NCBI GenBank assembly: GCA_016617855.1
Contig: JAECUM010012946.1
Coordinates: 1-64,000, forward strand
Direction of reading: 5' to 3'
DNA: 64,000 nt
Origin: Megalonaias nervosa
Taxonomy: Eukaryota > Mollusca > Bivalvia > Unionida > Unionidae
Below are positions 38,101 through 51,450 of the stretch, piece after piece. The notes below the pieces were generated by a model. It was not told the origin of the DNA. It searched no databases and saw nothing but the letters and a program-made list of their open reading frames with translations. The position numbers were made by a program, and so were the translations under genes. Positions within the stretch are counted from its first letter, which is position 1. Each line of letters opens with the position of its first letter.

Positions 38101-41100
38101 GCATTACCATTGTATGTGTGTATGAAGAGCATCATAACTGGCATTACCATTGTATGTGTGTATGCAGAGCATCATAACAATGGCATTACCATTGTATGTG
38201 TATATGAAGAGCATCATAACAATAGCATTACCATTGTATGTCTGTATGAAGAGCATCATAACAATGGCATTACCATTGTATGTGTATATGAAGAGCATCA
38301 TAACAATGGCATTACCATTGTATGTGTGTATGAAGTATCTTATGTGACACTTGAAGTGAACTAGTTGGATTCAGTTGCATTAATTTTGTTTAATTACCGT
38401 GACAGTTTAAAAGAAATATTGGAACTATTATATATGGAAGGGAAGTTAAAGTTATAGGACAAAAATAAGAAAATTGTCTTGCAACCAATGAGTTGGTGAG
38501 GAATAGATCATTGTTCACCCAATCTTCCAGTTATTTCTGTATAGAAATGATACTATGCATATCTAATTAAAAAGTAACTTTGTTTGATCTAAGTCAAAAT
38601 GTGTTGGGGTTTTTTCATTGCTGCTTCAGATTCTTAATAGGTAACAGTTTTTCTTTTCATTGGTGGTGGTCATAACCATGCAAGTATTTAGTAACAATGT
38701 GTTTAGTTGTGGTTTGTTAACAATTAGATGATTATTACAACTTTCTGCTTAGTATCCAGCCATCTCATTTTCTCCACAAAATGTAAGTACAATGATGTCA
38801 TAGTAGCAGGTGGAATTAAACATTGTTGACTTTATGTTTAGATTTTGTCTATGTGCTTGTCAGGTTGCTAAATGTTTGGACAGTTCATCATATCCAAAAT
38901 ATACATAGCATATAACATAACTGCTGCTTTACATTCCATGCCTATTTTTTATTCACTAGAATAACTGACATAATGAATGCACTAGGGATCTTTCTGAGTT
39001 CACATGTGTTAGTTTCAGCATGAATCTTATGTCGGCTTTGGATTAAACTTTGTTTTCTTAGGAACTGTCTATTTTGTATGTACACAGGGGATTGGGTTTG
39101 AACTTTAAATATTTGTGCATAGGAGTAGGGATAAGACCAAGTAATACATACACACCTAATAACAAAAACTTATTAAAGCTACAATAAAACCTCTTTGCCA
39201 TAGCCAACAACAAACAACCTATAGTATTTTCACACCTTCCAATTTGTTTGTACCCCTTACCAATTTTAAAAATGAAAAGCGTCAAGGGAAGAAGTTGTAA
39301 ATTTGTGCAGTACATCATTTTCAATTGGTCAATGAGAAGGCAGTCAACCATTCAGCATACAGTACTTGCATATTAAACGGGTGTGATCATGGCCCATCAG
39401 GTCATGTGAAAAGGGAGAGACATGTCCTCCCTTGTAGCTTTTTATAGTACATATATAACTGATAAGTAAATTGTAAGCAACTAGACGAGCCCCTGTGTCC
39501 TTTTTTGGTTTTGAGAACAGATGACACATAGCAGTCAAAACTGTCATCTGCATCCAGTATTTGCAATGTAGAGTTTTAAAAATAATGAACAAAAAAAATG
39601 TAACTCCAAAATGTACGGAATTATTGAGATTATCAAACACAGTGAATGATCACATCTTTTGCTTGAAAACAGGGACTTGCCTGTGCAGATATGGAGACTG
39701 TGTTACTAAAGAAACTCCCATTTGATTCAAAATACAAACAAGTTGACAGTGTTTGAAGGGGTGGGGTACTAAGCAAAAGCATATGTACACTCTAGGGAGG
39801 GGGTAGAAATAACTACACCCTGCAGTTGGAGTGGTGGGAGGGAATGACTTTTTGCATATGTACAAAATGGACAGCCCTTTATCCTCATCTGGAATAATAA
39901 CTCTTATTTGGCCAGAAATGATGATGAGATAAAATAGTTTTAGACTTTTGTGGGGGTTTTTTTTCTTTTAATTGAAAGGTTGGAATGACTGCATGAAATT
40001 TAAATTATTTTTACACAATTATTATATAATTTATTTTATTTTTGCCGTTATATCTCTGGTACACACACACACACACAGACACACACAGACACACACACAC
40101 ACACACATATATTAATTGAGCTTAAGTTAAAAGTCCCCCCCCACAATCAATGCCAACATGGGCAAGGCACTTTATTCCAATGCCCTGGTGCTAAATCAGT
40201 AAATAACCAGTTTCAGCACTTGGCATTGTAATAGAATAAATGGTTTTATCTTAGATTCCTAGAAATTCTTATTGGTCATTAGAGTGTGCTTCCCTTTGAA
40301 AGACTTTTTTAACAGTTTCAAAATATAGTTGCTCCATCTGTCACAGCCTAGATGACTTTTTATTGCTTTTTTTACAGACAGAAATCCAAGAAAGTGTCAG
40401 TACTGTCATATCAAGAATCATTGTGGTGGACCAGTTGGTGACTTTAGTACAAAACAACTTCTATACATATTGACATATAAGATACAGAAGCTGAACTGAG
40501 GTTACTGAGGAAGAAACTGCCATCAACAATGCAAGTGCTGCTCTTAAGAAAAAGGCCACCAAATTAATTTCAAAACTTGTTGCAGAATGGTGTCATCCAG
40601 AAAGTACAAAGTCAAACAGTGGTTGTTTTATTTAGGTGATGTTAATAAATTGTACAAAATATCATAAGGTGTCTTTGAAGGATTTCCTGGGTAAAAAATG
40701 TTACAATAAAAATTGGTATGTGTATACATCTCAACAAAAGTCTGTATAATGTTACTCTGATTGCACTACCAATCCAGTGGGTGAGGGGATTCATGTTTAT
40801 AATACAAAGCTGTTGACAGAGTTACTCTGATTGCACTACCAATCCAGTGGGTGAGGGGATTCATGTTTATAATACAAAGCTGTTGACAGAGTTACTCTGA
40901 TTGCACTACCAATCCAGTGGGTGAGGGGATTCATGTTTATAATACAAAGCTGTTGACAGAGTTACTCTGATTGCACTACCAATCCAGTGGGTGAGGGGAT
41001 TCATGTTTATAATACAAAGCTGTTGACAGAGTTACTCTGATTGCACTACCAATCCAATTGGTGAGGGGATTTTTGTTTATAATGCAAAGCTGTTGACAGA

Positions 41101-43777
41101 GTTACTCTGATTGCACTACCAATCAAATTGGTGAGGGGATTCATGTTTATAACGCAAAGCTGTTGACAGAGTTACTCTGATTGCGCTACCAATCCAATGG
41201 GTGAGGGGATTCATGTTTATAATACAAAGCTGTTGACAGAGTTACTCTGATTGCACTACCAATCCAGTGGGTGAGGGGATTCATGTTTATAATGCAAAGC
41301 TGTTGACAGAGTTACTCTGATTGCACTACCAATCCAGTGGGTGAGGGGATTCATGTTTATAATGCAAAGCTGTTGACAGAGTTACTCTGATTGCACTACC
41401 AATCCAATGAGTGAGGGGATTCATGTTTATAATATAAAGGTGTTGACAGAGTTACTCTGATTGCACTACCAATCCAATGGGTGAGGGGATTCATGTTTAT
41501 AATGCAAAGCTGTTGACAGAGTTACTCTGATTGCACTACCAATCCAATGGGTGAGGGGATTCATGTTTATAATACAAAGGTGTTGACAGAGTTTCCTTCA
41601 ACAGCAGGTAGTTTTAAAAGTCATTCAGCTTGTGCATTTACATGTTATGTCACATGTACCTAAATTACAATGAAGAGTGCACATTTTAGTATCTTGTTCA
41701 CTTTTGCTGAAATGTGGGGTCACATTTTGGTATCATAGCATGAAACATAGTTATAACACTGGTAACCATTATTGAGCATTGACTGATTATGTTCAGGATT
41801 TAAGTATATGTGTATTAGGGGTTATCTCATATAGTTCCAATTTTTAATAATGCTTATCAATTCTTTTCTTATTTTACGGGTATCTATCTCTGTGAACCCA
41901 TGGCATTATGATACATAAAGGGATTTCCTGAAAAATTTGCCCATTTTAAAATATCTGAATTAAAAAATGAATCCCTTAAAATTGTCAAGATGTAAAATGT
42001 TGAAAGAAGAAAGATTTACTGGTTCTATTGTTATTTCTGTTAACTTTGTTTTAGCAGTTTAAATTACCAGAATACATGTTCAGAATGGAGAGTTTGCCAT
42101 TTATGGATGCCATTTATTGATGTTTATGGAATTTCAGATTGAGCATTGGTCATTGCATTAAATGTTAATGTCATACATGTAATTGAAGTCCCAACATGTC
42201 AGTGATCCTGAGCATTCAGTTTTTAAAATCACATTTGCTGCCATGAGCCTGTTGCTACGATCTAGGTACATGTCCGTGTATTCATAATCTGTAAGATAAC
42301 AAATGTGAATGTAGATACAAGGGTTAGGGTCAACACTGCTTGTGTTAGCTTCGTTTCAGATGGAAGTGTCATTAATAATATATTGAGTTCAATGTTTGTT
42401 GGTTAACTTTACTGGGTCACAAATTACATGTGGTCATGGATATTCTTGACAAACTTGAATTTCTTAAGTAAAGTTTGGACAATTTATTGTTTTTAACTTG
42501 TTAAGGATTGGAACACAACATTTTACACTGATGTAAGAAATCATTTTGGTAATATATTTTGAAATAAAGATGTTAAATTGAATGCTGTTTTGAAGTATTA
42601 TGTAGACCCCTTCCCAACTATAAATAATAAGGCATAAAGAGCCATGCATAATTTAGTAGAAATGTTGCATATAATGTAGATCAGTATATGGTGACCTTGT
42701 CTATCACATTTTTCATCTCCTACAAAAAGGATTATTGAGTGGTCGTAGAATAGCATTTATGGCAGAGGAGTGACTGTCAATACTAATAGCATTTCAGATG
42801 TGCTAAATGTTTTGGAAAAAGAGAAGGTATAAAGAAGAATGTAGACATTGTAGCAATCCTGCATGCATGTCATGGTTTTGCAATATACACCTAGGCATGT
42901 TAAATACTCTTTCTCTGCAGCCATAACAACTTTAATAAACACCAGTCATCACTCAGATGTGCCAGTTTTTGACTCTCAGCCAGAAATGCTCCATCTTCGC
43001 TAGCCAAGGTTCTGATAACCCTATCTACACCTTGGCAGATCGAACAGCTTTATCATTGCTTTGTCCTAGCGACATCTATTGGATTTCAAGTGTTGCCTCC
43101 CTTAGTATGTAATGCCAACTATCCAATAGCATTGTGCATTGTACATTGGCTGAAAACAGTGGTGTCAATTGACCTAAAAAGGATACTTTATACTTTGTAA
43201 GTTTAACATCGAAAGTATGACTGTGTACCAGAAGGAAGCCATTACAGGTCAATTTGAGTGAAAGGTATTTGTGCAAACCAGCACTGGAAAAGTGCTTATT
43301 TATCAGTCCATTCAAGTTGTGTGCTCCCTTTGTCTCGATCATGTAGGAACAGTGTTCAGATTTGAACAGCTTAATTTTGATTGGATGCAGTGGCTTCACA
43401 GACCTGAAGCACAAAAATATCTGCTCGATATGCCAAGGTGTAGATAGGGTTATCAGAACCTTGGCTAGCGAAGATGGAAATACTCATACTTAACAAAGCC
43501 TATTGTTGCAACAAAACATACTGACCAGAAATAATAATTCTGGCAGCCAGATTTAGGTTTGTTATTTTATATTGGAACACTTTGGCTATCTATAATCTGG
43601 CAATGGACCCAGCCCTTGTACACTCTAACATAAACATAATGAACTAACTGGAGCTGGTCTGCTAGAGATAGTCCTACAGAAATGCACATTAGATTTAGAA
43701 CTATAATCTTGAATAAAATGTTTACCAAAGTAACATAAGTGCATAACATAAGTGCAATTTATAAATTTTAATTACAG

Positions 43778-43870
<93 letters not shown>

Positions 43871-46800
43871 ATTTTCTGACATAATATAACAGGTGTGCTT
43901 GTGTATTAATCTGATTATAATCAGATCTCCACTGTCCTATGTGTAGATCTGACAGTGACTGCTTAGTGTGTTCTGGTGACCTTTTATTTTGCCAATGGAG
44001 ATTAAGCTTTCAAAAATTTTAAAGTGAATCAAAACATTTGGTGCAAATTGAGGCTCTTTAGCCGTAATGCTCAGTCTCCCAAATGCGAAGATATAAGACT
44101 TGATCTGATTTGTTGATAAAATTAGCAACTATGGTAATACCATAGGTCATCAGAACATGACCCCAAAGCTGTCGCTTTCTGATCTTCACATAGGACAGTG
44201 GAGATCTGATTTTAATCAGATTACTTCATGTACATGTTCTTGTAAAATAGGAAAAGTTGTCAGCTTTAAACACTGTAACCATTTTGGTTCACAGAAAGCA
44301 CAGAGCACAAGACAGTTGGATAAAATAAACAATTTTGTTGAGATATTCAAACGGTAAAGACTTTATTACGTTCTTGGATGAAGTGTTTTTTTGTTAAAAG
44401 GTCAAAGTTTAATTTCTATGGCCAAATTCAAAGGGCTTTGTTATAATGTTTCTTTGTTACCAGGTTCAATTGGTTATGAGTTTGATTTGTGTGGTCCATC
44501 AGAGGAAATTAGCTCAATTATAATGTTTTTATCACCTGACATGCTGAAGCCAGGTAAACAAGAGCAGTCATTTAAATAACAGAGCCACAATAATAACACC
44601 TTATTCATAACATCAATTTAGACTTGCATATTGCTGATTCAGTGCAATTAAAGCATAAATAGAAATGTTTTTGTTTTGTACTTTGGATCCAATAATTTAT
44701 AAATTTACCTGTATGTTGATTAATTGAGTACAGCTCATACTGACAGATCTGATTTTGTTCATGAAATTCTGCATGTCATTCAAAAACATGTGAAAAGAAA
44801 CAAATTTCAGATTAAGAACAAACAAACATGACTATTAACAATTTTGATCCATCCAAAGAAATTAAGTAAAAGACTAAATGACTTGTTAAGTTATTGAACA
44901 GAGATATTTTCAACACAAAATTGATTTTTATGAATTACCGGCTAGTATATATATATATCCCAAATAAATTCTATGGGTGGGTGATTTTGTTGTTCAATAA
45001 ATTTTGTTGGTGGGTCTGCAAAGGCCTTAATAACATCTTTGCGTGGCTACCCAATTTCAAAACTGCCTTCCCCCAGTCCAATGTATGCTTTAATGGAACA
45101 GCCCTGACAGTATTTTCATGATATGATTATAAGGCTTGTTTGTAAAATGCCAATACAATCTTTTGAGTGAAGAGGATTTTACTAAAGAAAACAGTAGTAT
45201 GGGAATTTATTAAATAATTCACTATAGCCTTTAGGTATAAGAACTAGTCCCTTATGCTCATCATTAAATAAAAATATCAAATTTCTTTATACATTTATGT
45301 GCAAGAAAGGGACTGTTTTAAGAATATATTTCTTGTAAAAACTGTACAATTATTTGTAGAGAAGTTTTACATAAAACACTGGATATAACATTGAGTCCTG
45401 TGATTGGTCATATTTTGATGTGCATCTCTATCATTATCCACACCCTTACAAAATAAGATGGTCACTGTGGCCTACATAGCATATTTTACTGGCTTAGGTT
45501 AAGTTTTAGCATTTGACTCGTGACCATATAAGTTTTTTGCACCCGTTGTGCATGCCATTATATCTAGAATCATAAATTTTGGTGAGGGGATGGATGTTAA
45601 CAAGTACTACAGCCTGATTACAAAAGTAGGTCACTGACCAATATTTTACACTTCACTGACTTTTGTGTCTTAATGCATCTTGATGAGTACTAGTGATTTC
45701 AAAAGTAGGTCATTCAGTCCCTTTATTTTACATTTCACTGACTTGGCTTTAATTATTTTGCTCTTAGTGTTCATTTCTCAGGTAATGTTCATGATGGACT
45801 CATGAAATTAATGGTGATATGAATCTGTTAGCACCACACCCTTTAACAACATGTCAGCACAATACTGGCTATATATTGCCAATTAAATGTTAAGGTTTAA
45901 AAATGTACAGTATAAAAGCAACCAAAGAATAATTATTAAAGGTTGTACTTTTTGAGGTCAAGGTCACTTTAGTCTGAATTTATGTTCTGCATGATAATGT
46001 TTACAATGGCACTGTTGTTGTTGTAGCTGCTGAAGGGCTGCAGGGAACAGGATCCCAGGGTCCAGAGTCTGTACTCCGAATGTCTTGGGGAACTAGGAGC
46101 AGTGGATCCAGGCAGGTAAGATCTGTTGCAACTGTAATTTTGCAGTGATTTTATTGTCGTTGTTGAATACCCAATTCAGAACCTTTTCCAGAATTAAACT
46201 CATAATGTGTTCCTAACTGGGAAGAATGGTAGCAAGGGCCATTAAGTTTCTCATTGATGCTATGGACCATTGTTTTCAGAAATAATTTTAGGGCTAAAGC
46301 ACTATAACAATAGAGTGGAAGGGAAGCAACACTTACTTGTTTTTGCTTTGTTTACTTTAAAGCATCAACCAGACCAGCAAATCTAGATTTCTAGTTTCAG
46401 AAAATTCTCATTCATATATTGTAAACAATAAAACATAGACTCCAATTGTCTGATTTTGATAGAACTCGTTTAACGAGTTAGATGTTTGAGGTAGATGATG
46501 ACCTTGCTCCATGCACTGAAAAGTGATGCTGATGTCTAACACAGGTAATTTAAGTTTAAACAAAATGTTTAACAGATCTGTTGGTCTTTAAGAGATTTCT
46601 TTCAGAAACTGTTTCTTTTATAGGCTTGAGCTGTCAGCCAATAACCCTAAAGAGGAAATGGCAAGGTTCCACAGTTCTATAGAGGAGGATAACTTTGTCG
46701 TGGGGCTGATTAATGAGCTTGTCAAGGCCTACCTGGCTGCCACAGAACCTAGAATACAGGTCAGTTATTGAAAATATACATAGTATTTGTATGCTGAGCA

Positions 46801-49800
46801 GGTTTGAGTGTACATTTATTTCAGACTAGCTATTTCCCGTCCTAGGATGGAAGCGATAAATCTTCAAGATAAAAATTTGAAAAAAAATGAAAAAAAATTG
46901 GGATGAGCATAAATATAAAAATTACGTAAAAGAAAATTTGGGATGCTGTGACCTCTTGTTTGGCATCCAGGACACACAGGCAAATATGGTTGTTTATATA
47001 TAAGATATTTCTGATCAAATTTTCTGAAAACAGTTTATAACTCAATACTGAAGAATATATGTGGGCAGTTTAATATATCAGCAGAAAACAAGTTACACAA
47101 ACAAAACCTTGGTTCATGCTTGGATTTTAGTTCATGATTTTACAATATGAATGGATGAAATTTTACCTATCAGATATTTTGTAATTTTTTTTTGAGCCAT
47201 AATTTAATGTGTAGATTTACGTATATTTTGTGGTTCATCATGTCCATCTATTATTGTGTGTGTCCATGCATCTATCTGTTGGTTCCTCTTGCAACCTGAA
47301 GTCCATCTATACCAGTTGAGGGAGAGTGATTTGGTATGTTGTTTTACAACATTGGGTAGATGACAACAAAGTTCTTGGTTGCTTGATGCATTACCCAGGG
47401 GAGGGAGTCAGTGGGATTTGAAGAGCACATTTTTTAGGTAACATGGACTCATCCTTGAAACCAGAACTCCATCTTTACCATTTGTAGGATTGTGATCATG
47501 TATTGTTTGATGATTTTTAAAGTTGAGTCTCAAGGATAAGAATTTGGTAAGTATAACCTAATTTTCATGGTTATGTATGTTAGACTTATTATTACTCTTT
47601 CTTCAGGACTGCTCAGCATATGCTTTGCAGGAACTGCTTCAAGTCTACCAGGTCAGTGAGCCTAATGAAGCTGATCCCACTGGCAGCAAATTATGGAAAC
47701 GTTTTTCCGAGCACACCCAGGAGATTCTCATACCCCTGACCAACTCCAAGTAAGTACATGCAATCTTGTCAAGGATTCAGCTTCTTACTTGTGATTACTA
47801 GGTGGATTACGGTTCAAATTTGCCTTCTCTATATGGTTATTACTGCCCTGGAATAGGGGCCCCGAGTGGCCTAGTGGTCTAAAGAGCTCACCGTTACAGA
47901 TCACTGCCATCTCACCTCTGTCTGCATGGGTTTGAGTCTTGGGCTCGGCCAGTGCGGGTATGAGAGAAAGCTTGCCAGTAGCTTCTCGTGGGTCCGTGGT
48001 TCTTTCCGGGGTTTCCCAGGTTCTTCCTCCACCATTTATTCTGGCCGCCATGTATAGCCTATTGTGTGCTGAAAAATAGCGTTAAACCCTATAACAACAA
48101 ATAGCAACTGCCCTGTAATATGCTGAAAAAATTTAGCATTCCTGATTTTGATAAAGTTTAAACATTGGAAAATTTCAGTGATGTCAAGGAAAAATGATTA
48201 AATTTTATATTTTAGGCAGTTGTCAAGGTAATGCTGAACAGCTGTATGCAGACTGTTATCTTGAATGACAGATTTGTGCCTTTATGCAAACTTAATTACC
48301 ATTTCACAAGCAGCTAATTTCTGTTTTCAAACAAACATCTTCTTGTGTTACATAGAATTCCTTTGTCCTTAAGCTTTCTTTTAATCCCAGAGCTTTGGGT
48401 TACTTTTTCACAAATGAAGACCATTAAAAATTAAAATGGAAAGAAATTACTTTCTTTTGGGAATGTTGTAGACAAAACATAATGGAAAAAGCAACTTAGA
48501 AAGCACATGAAAATGCCATTTTGCTGTTGATTTCTAGTATAACTATGTATATTTTAGATACATGCTTAAAGAGAAGTCTGACTGGACCAGTCTACAACGA
48601 CCCATCTATTGCAGTAAAAAGGGGAATAACTACAAGGACTGGGTCAGCACGTGGACTGGCTACCTGTCTTCCAAGGTATTCACAATGCTAGAAACAGACA
48701 AGCTTTTGTTCTTCTTAAATAATTCTTGCACTAGTCTGAAACAAGGTCATTGTAATTATTATTCCTGTACTTTTGAAAATGTGAGGGGTTATTCCTTGAA
48801 TTTTGAGGCATTGCCTTAAAAAGTCCTTGAATTTGAAGTTAGCTTTATTCTTGAAAAGTCCTTGAATATGTTAAAACGTTTTGAAATGTTGTGAGGGAAT
48901 TAAACAATTAAATCTGAATGAACTACAGTCAAACCCAGTTATCTTGATTACGTCGGGGGTGTCAAAAAAATTGTCAACATAACCGGGTCCCGAGATATCG
49001 GGGTTTAGTTGATAAATCTACTGCAGAACAATGATAATGCATCTGAAGTACCAGACATGAGGAGTTTTATTTCTAAAAACAAATGGCATTTCTAATGCAC
49101 AATAAAAATAATAATTCAGTCATGCCTGGTTGCACAAAACAAGATTGGAGGTGTTTTAAATGAGATTAAGTAACAAGTTGCACGTTTTTACAACACTTAA
49201 GTATGTTCGGTGATTTAAAGTTGTTTTTCTTTCCCTGTGAATAGCCTCATCCCTTTGGTAGCCTCAGTAGTTTTCTCACACTGACCAAAATCTAGGCCAA
49301 TTTAAGTACATGTACATGTAGGACTGTACTTTTAAAAAAAAAAATATTTTCTTTTCTTTGTGTTGATTTTAACTAGTAGCAAAAGGTAACTGACCAAAAT
49401 TGTGTATGAAAATCAGTCACTTTTGTCAATTATCAGAGGTTCCTTTACACTGGTATGCCCGTTTTCACCGATAAAATTTGCCTTTGTACTGGAAAAAGAT
49501 GAGGCTGTTGGTATTCATGTACTGACAGACTGTAAAATGTGTTTAAAGTCTTAAAGTTAGCTGTCTCAACATCAAATTCTGTAAGAAACTGACATATTCT
49601 AATTCATACAGTTTAGTCCCTTGTCCCTTCCGACTCTGATCAGTGACCGTCAGTAACAACACAGAGTCGGTGTTTCACATTGATGGATTGCAAGGATTTG
49701 ATATCGGATTCAAGATGAAAACAATATAAATTTTAAAAAACCCATCATCTTTCTATTTCATAGACATTAATCCAAGCAGTCACTGTTTGCTATGTTCCGT

Positions 49801-51365
49801 TTGCGTTGAAGACTCTATAATCATTGCACAGCAATCGACAACTTCATTAAAAATAATAATGGGCACTATGGATTTTTTAAATACCTTTTGTGGTTTTATT
49901 TACTCTTGTTTAAAACAAATTAATAACCACATGTTTGTTTGGGGGGTGATACAGCTAGGTTTGGAATTCTGCCCGTTTCTATTTATGGATGATTGTAAGT
50001 CATATGATCTAGCCATGCAGACAGTTGAATGCTTACACTTAACCAAGCTTGGAAACACTTATTAACTACTTATTAACTTTATTATTAAAAAAAACAACAA
50101 CAGCAACAACAAAAAACAAACTCTGTACCAAAGTTGTTAATTGTGTATGGATTAAGTTGGTGACTGACCGTGATGATATTGGAATGGGATTACACTATAG
50201 TTTGTTCCACACAGCATTGTGAATTTTATCTTACCTGTAATTGCATCATTAAATGTAGCTAAAAGTACCAAATTCGATTTAAATATATAGTGTAAAATGA
50301 ATTATGTACTTTTAGCTGCATTTATTGATGTTTGACCTGATAATTTACCGAGTTCCAGATAATATAAAATTCACAATGCTATGTGGAATGAACCATATTG
50401 TTGTGGTATTGATATGTGACTGTCCATTATGAACACAGCTCCTGTAAAGGTCAGAAATGCATTCATTCAGTTTCTTTACTCTGAAGTATTGTTTAAAACA
50501 TAATTTTTTCCACTCTGTGCAAGTCATTAACCATGTATTGATGAGATTGGTTGATTACCATTTATACCAGTAAAATTTGGTCTTGAACCAACTTTTTCCA
50601 TCCTTGCCGGTGTAGCGGAAACGCTGGATCATTATTTGTAAAACGTCTTCGAGATGGACATTAAAAGTTGCATTTCGTCGAATTAAACAGGTCTACATGT
50701 CACTTCAGACCGAAACTTATGCCTGACATAACGGGGCATAAGTGGGTTTGACTGTATAAGATATTTTAAGTTCCAAATATTTTTAATGCATTGTCCAAAA
50801 TTTAAAAAAATGGAATAAAATTTGGTGGATCAAATGACACACAACACTGGTTCTTAATAAAGTAACATATAGAGACAGTTAAATTTCTGTAAGTGAAAAT
50901 ACTCTTTTCAAAACTTGGAAGTTCTTGAAAAAGCCATGAAAGGTCCTGGAAGTGAACTCTTTAAGGCTGTATGAATCATGGTCACACACACATGCAAGAA
51001 CGCATGCATCCATCCATCGCATTTGAACTCCAGTTCTGTAGTTGGTGTAGATGGTGCCAACAATTCAGAAGTTTTATGACATCCCCAGGGTTGGGGCTAG
51101 AGGACTAGGGGTGATTTTACAAAAATTACAATTGACTCAAGTAAATGTTTCCAAGATATGGTGTATATGATCAATAGATAAAGTTTCAACTCATGTGAGA
51201 CTCAGACCCCTCCCAGGTGTGGCTGGAAGTCTTTCCCTGCCTTCAGTGGATTTATCATGAGAATTATGCATTCAGCTCATATTTACCTGTAGTTCATCCC
51301 CATCCTCCAGGTACTTTTCGCCTGGGTCATAACATGGAAAGTATTGAGATTGCATCCTTAAAACT

Positions 51366-51450
<85 letters not shown>

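Noticed and set aside
37831..38364. 177-codon frame
   Set aside because: 42-bp repeat artefact; open on both strands.
46842..47045. 67-codon minus-strand hydrophobic frame
   Set aside because: Low-complexity Phe/Ile-rich translation of A+T-rich intron with no homology signal.
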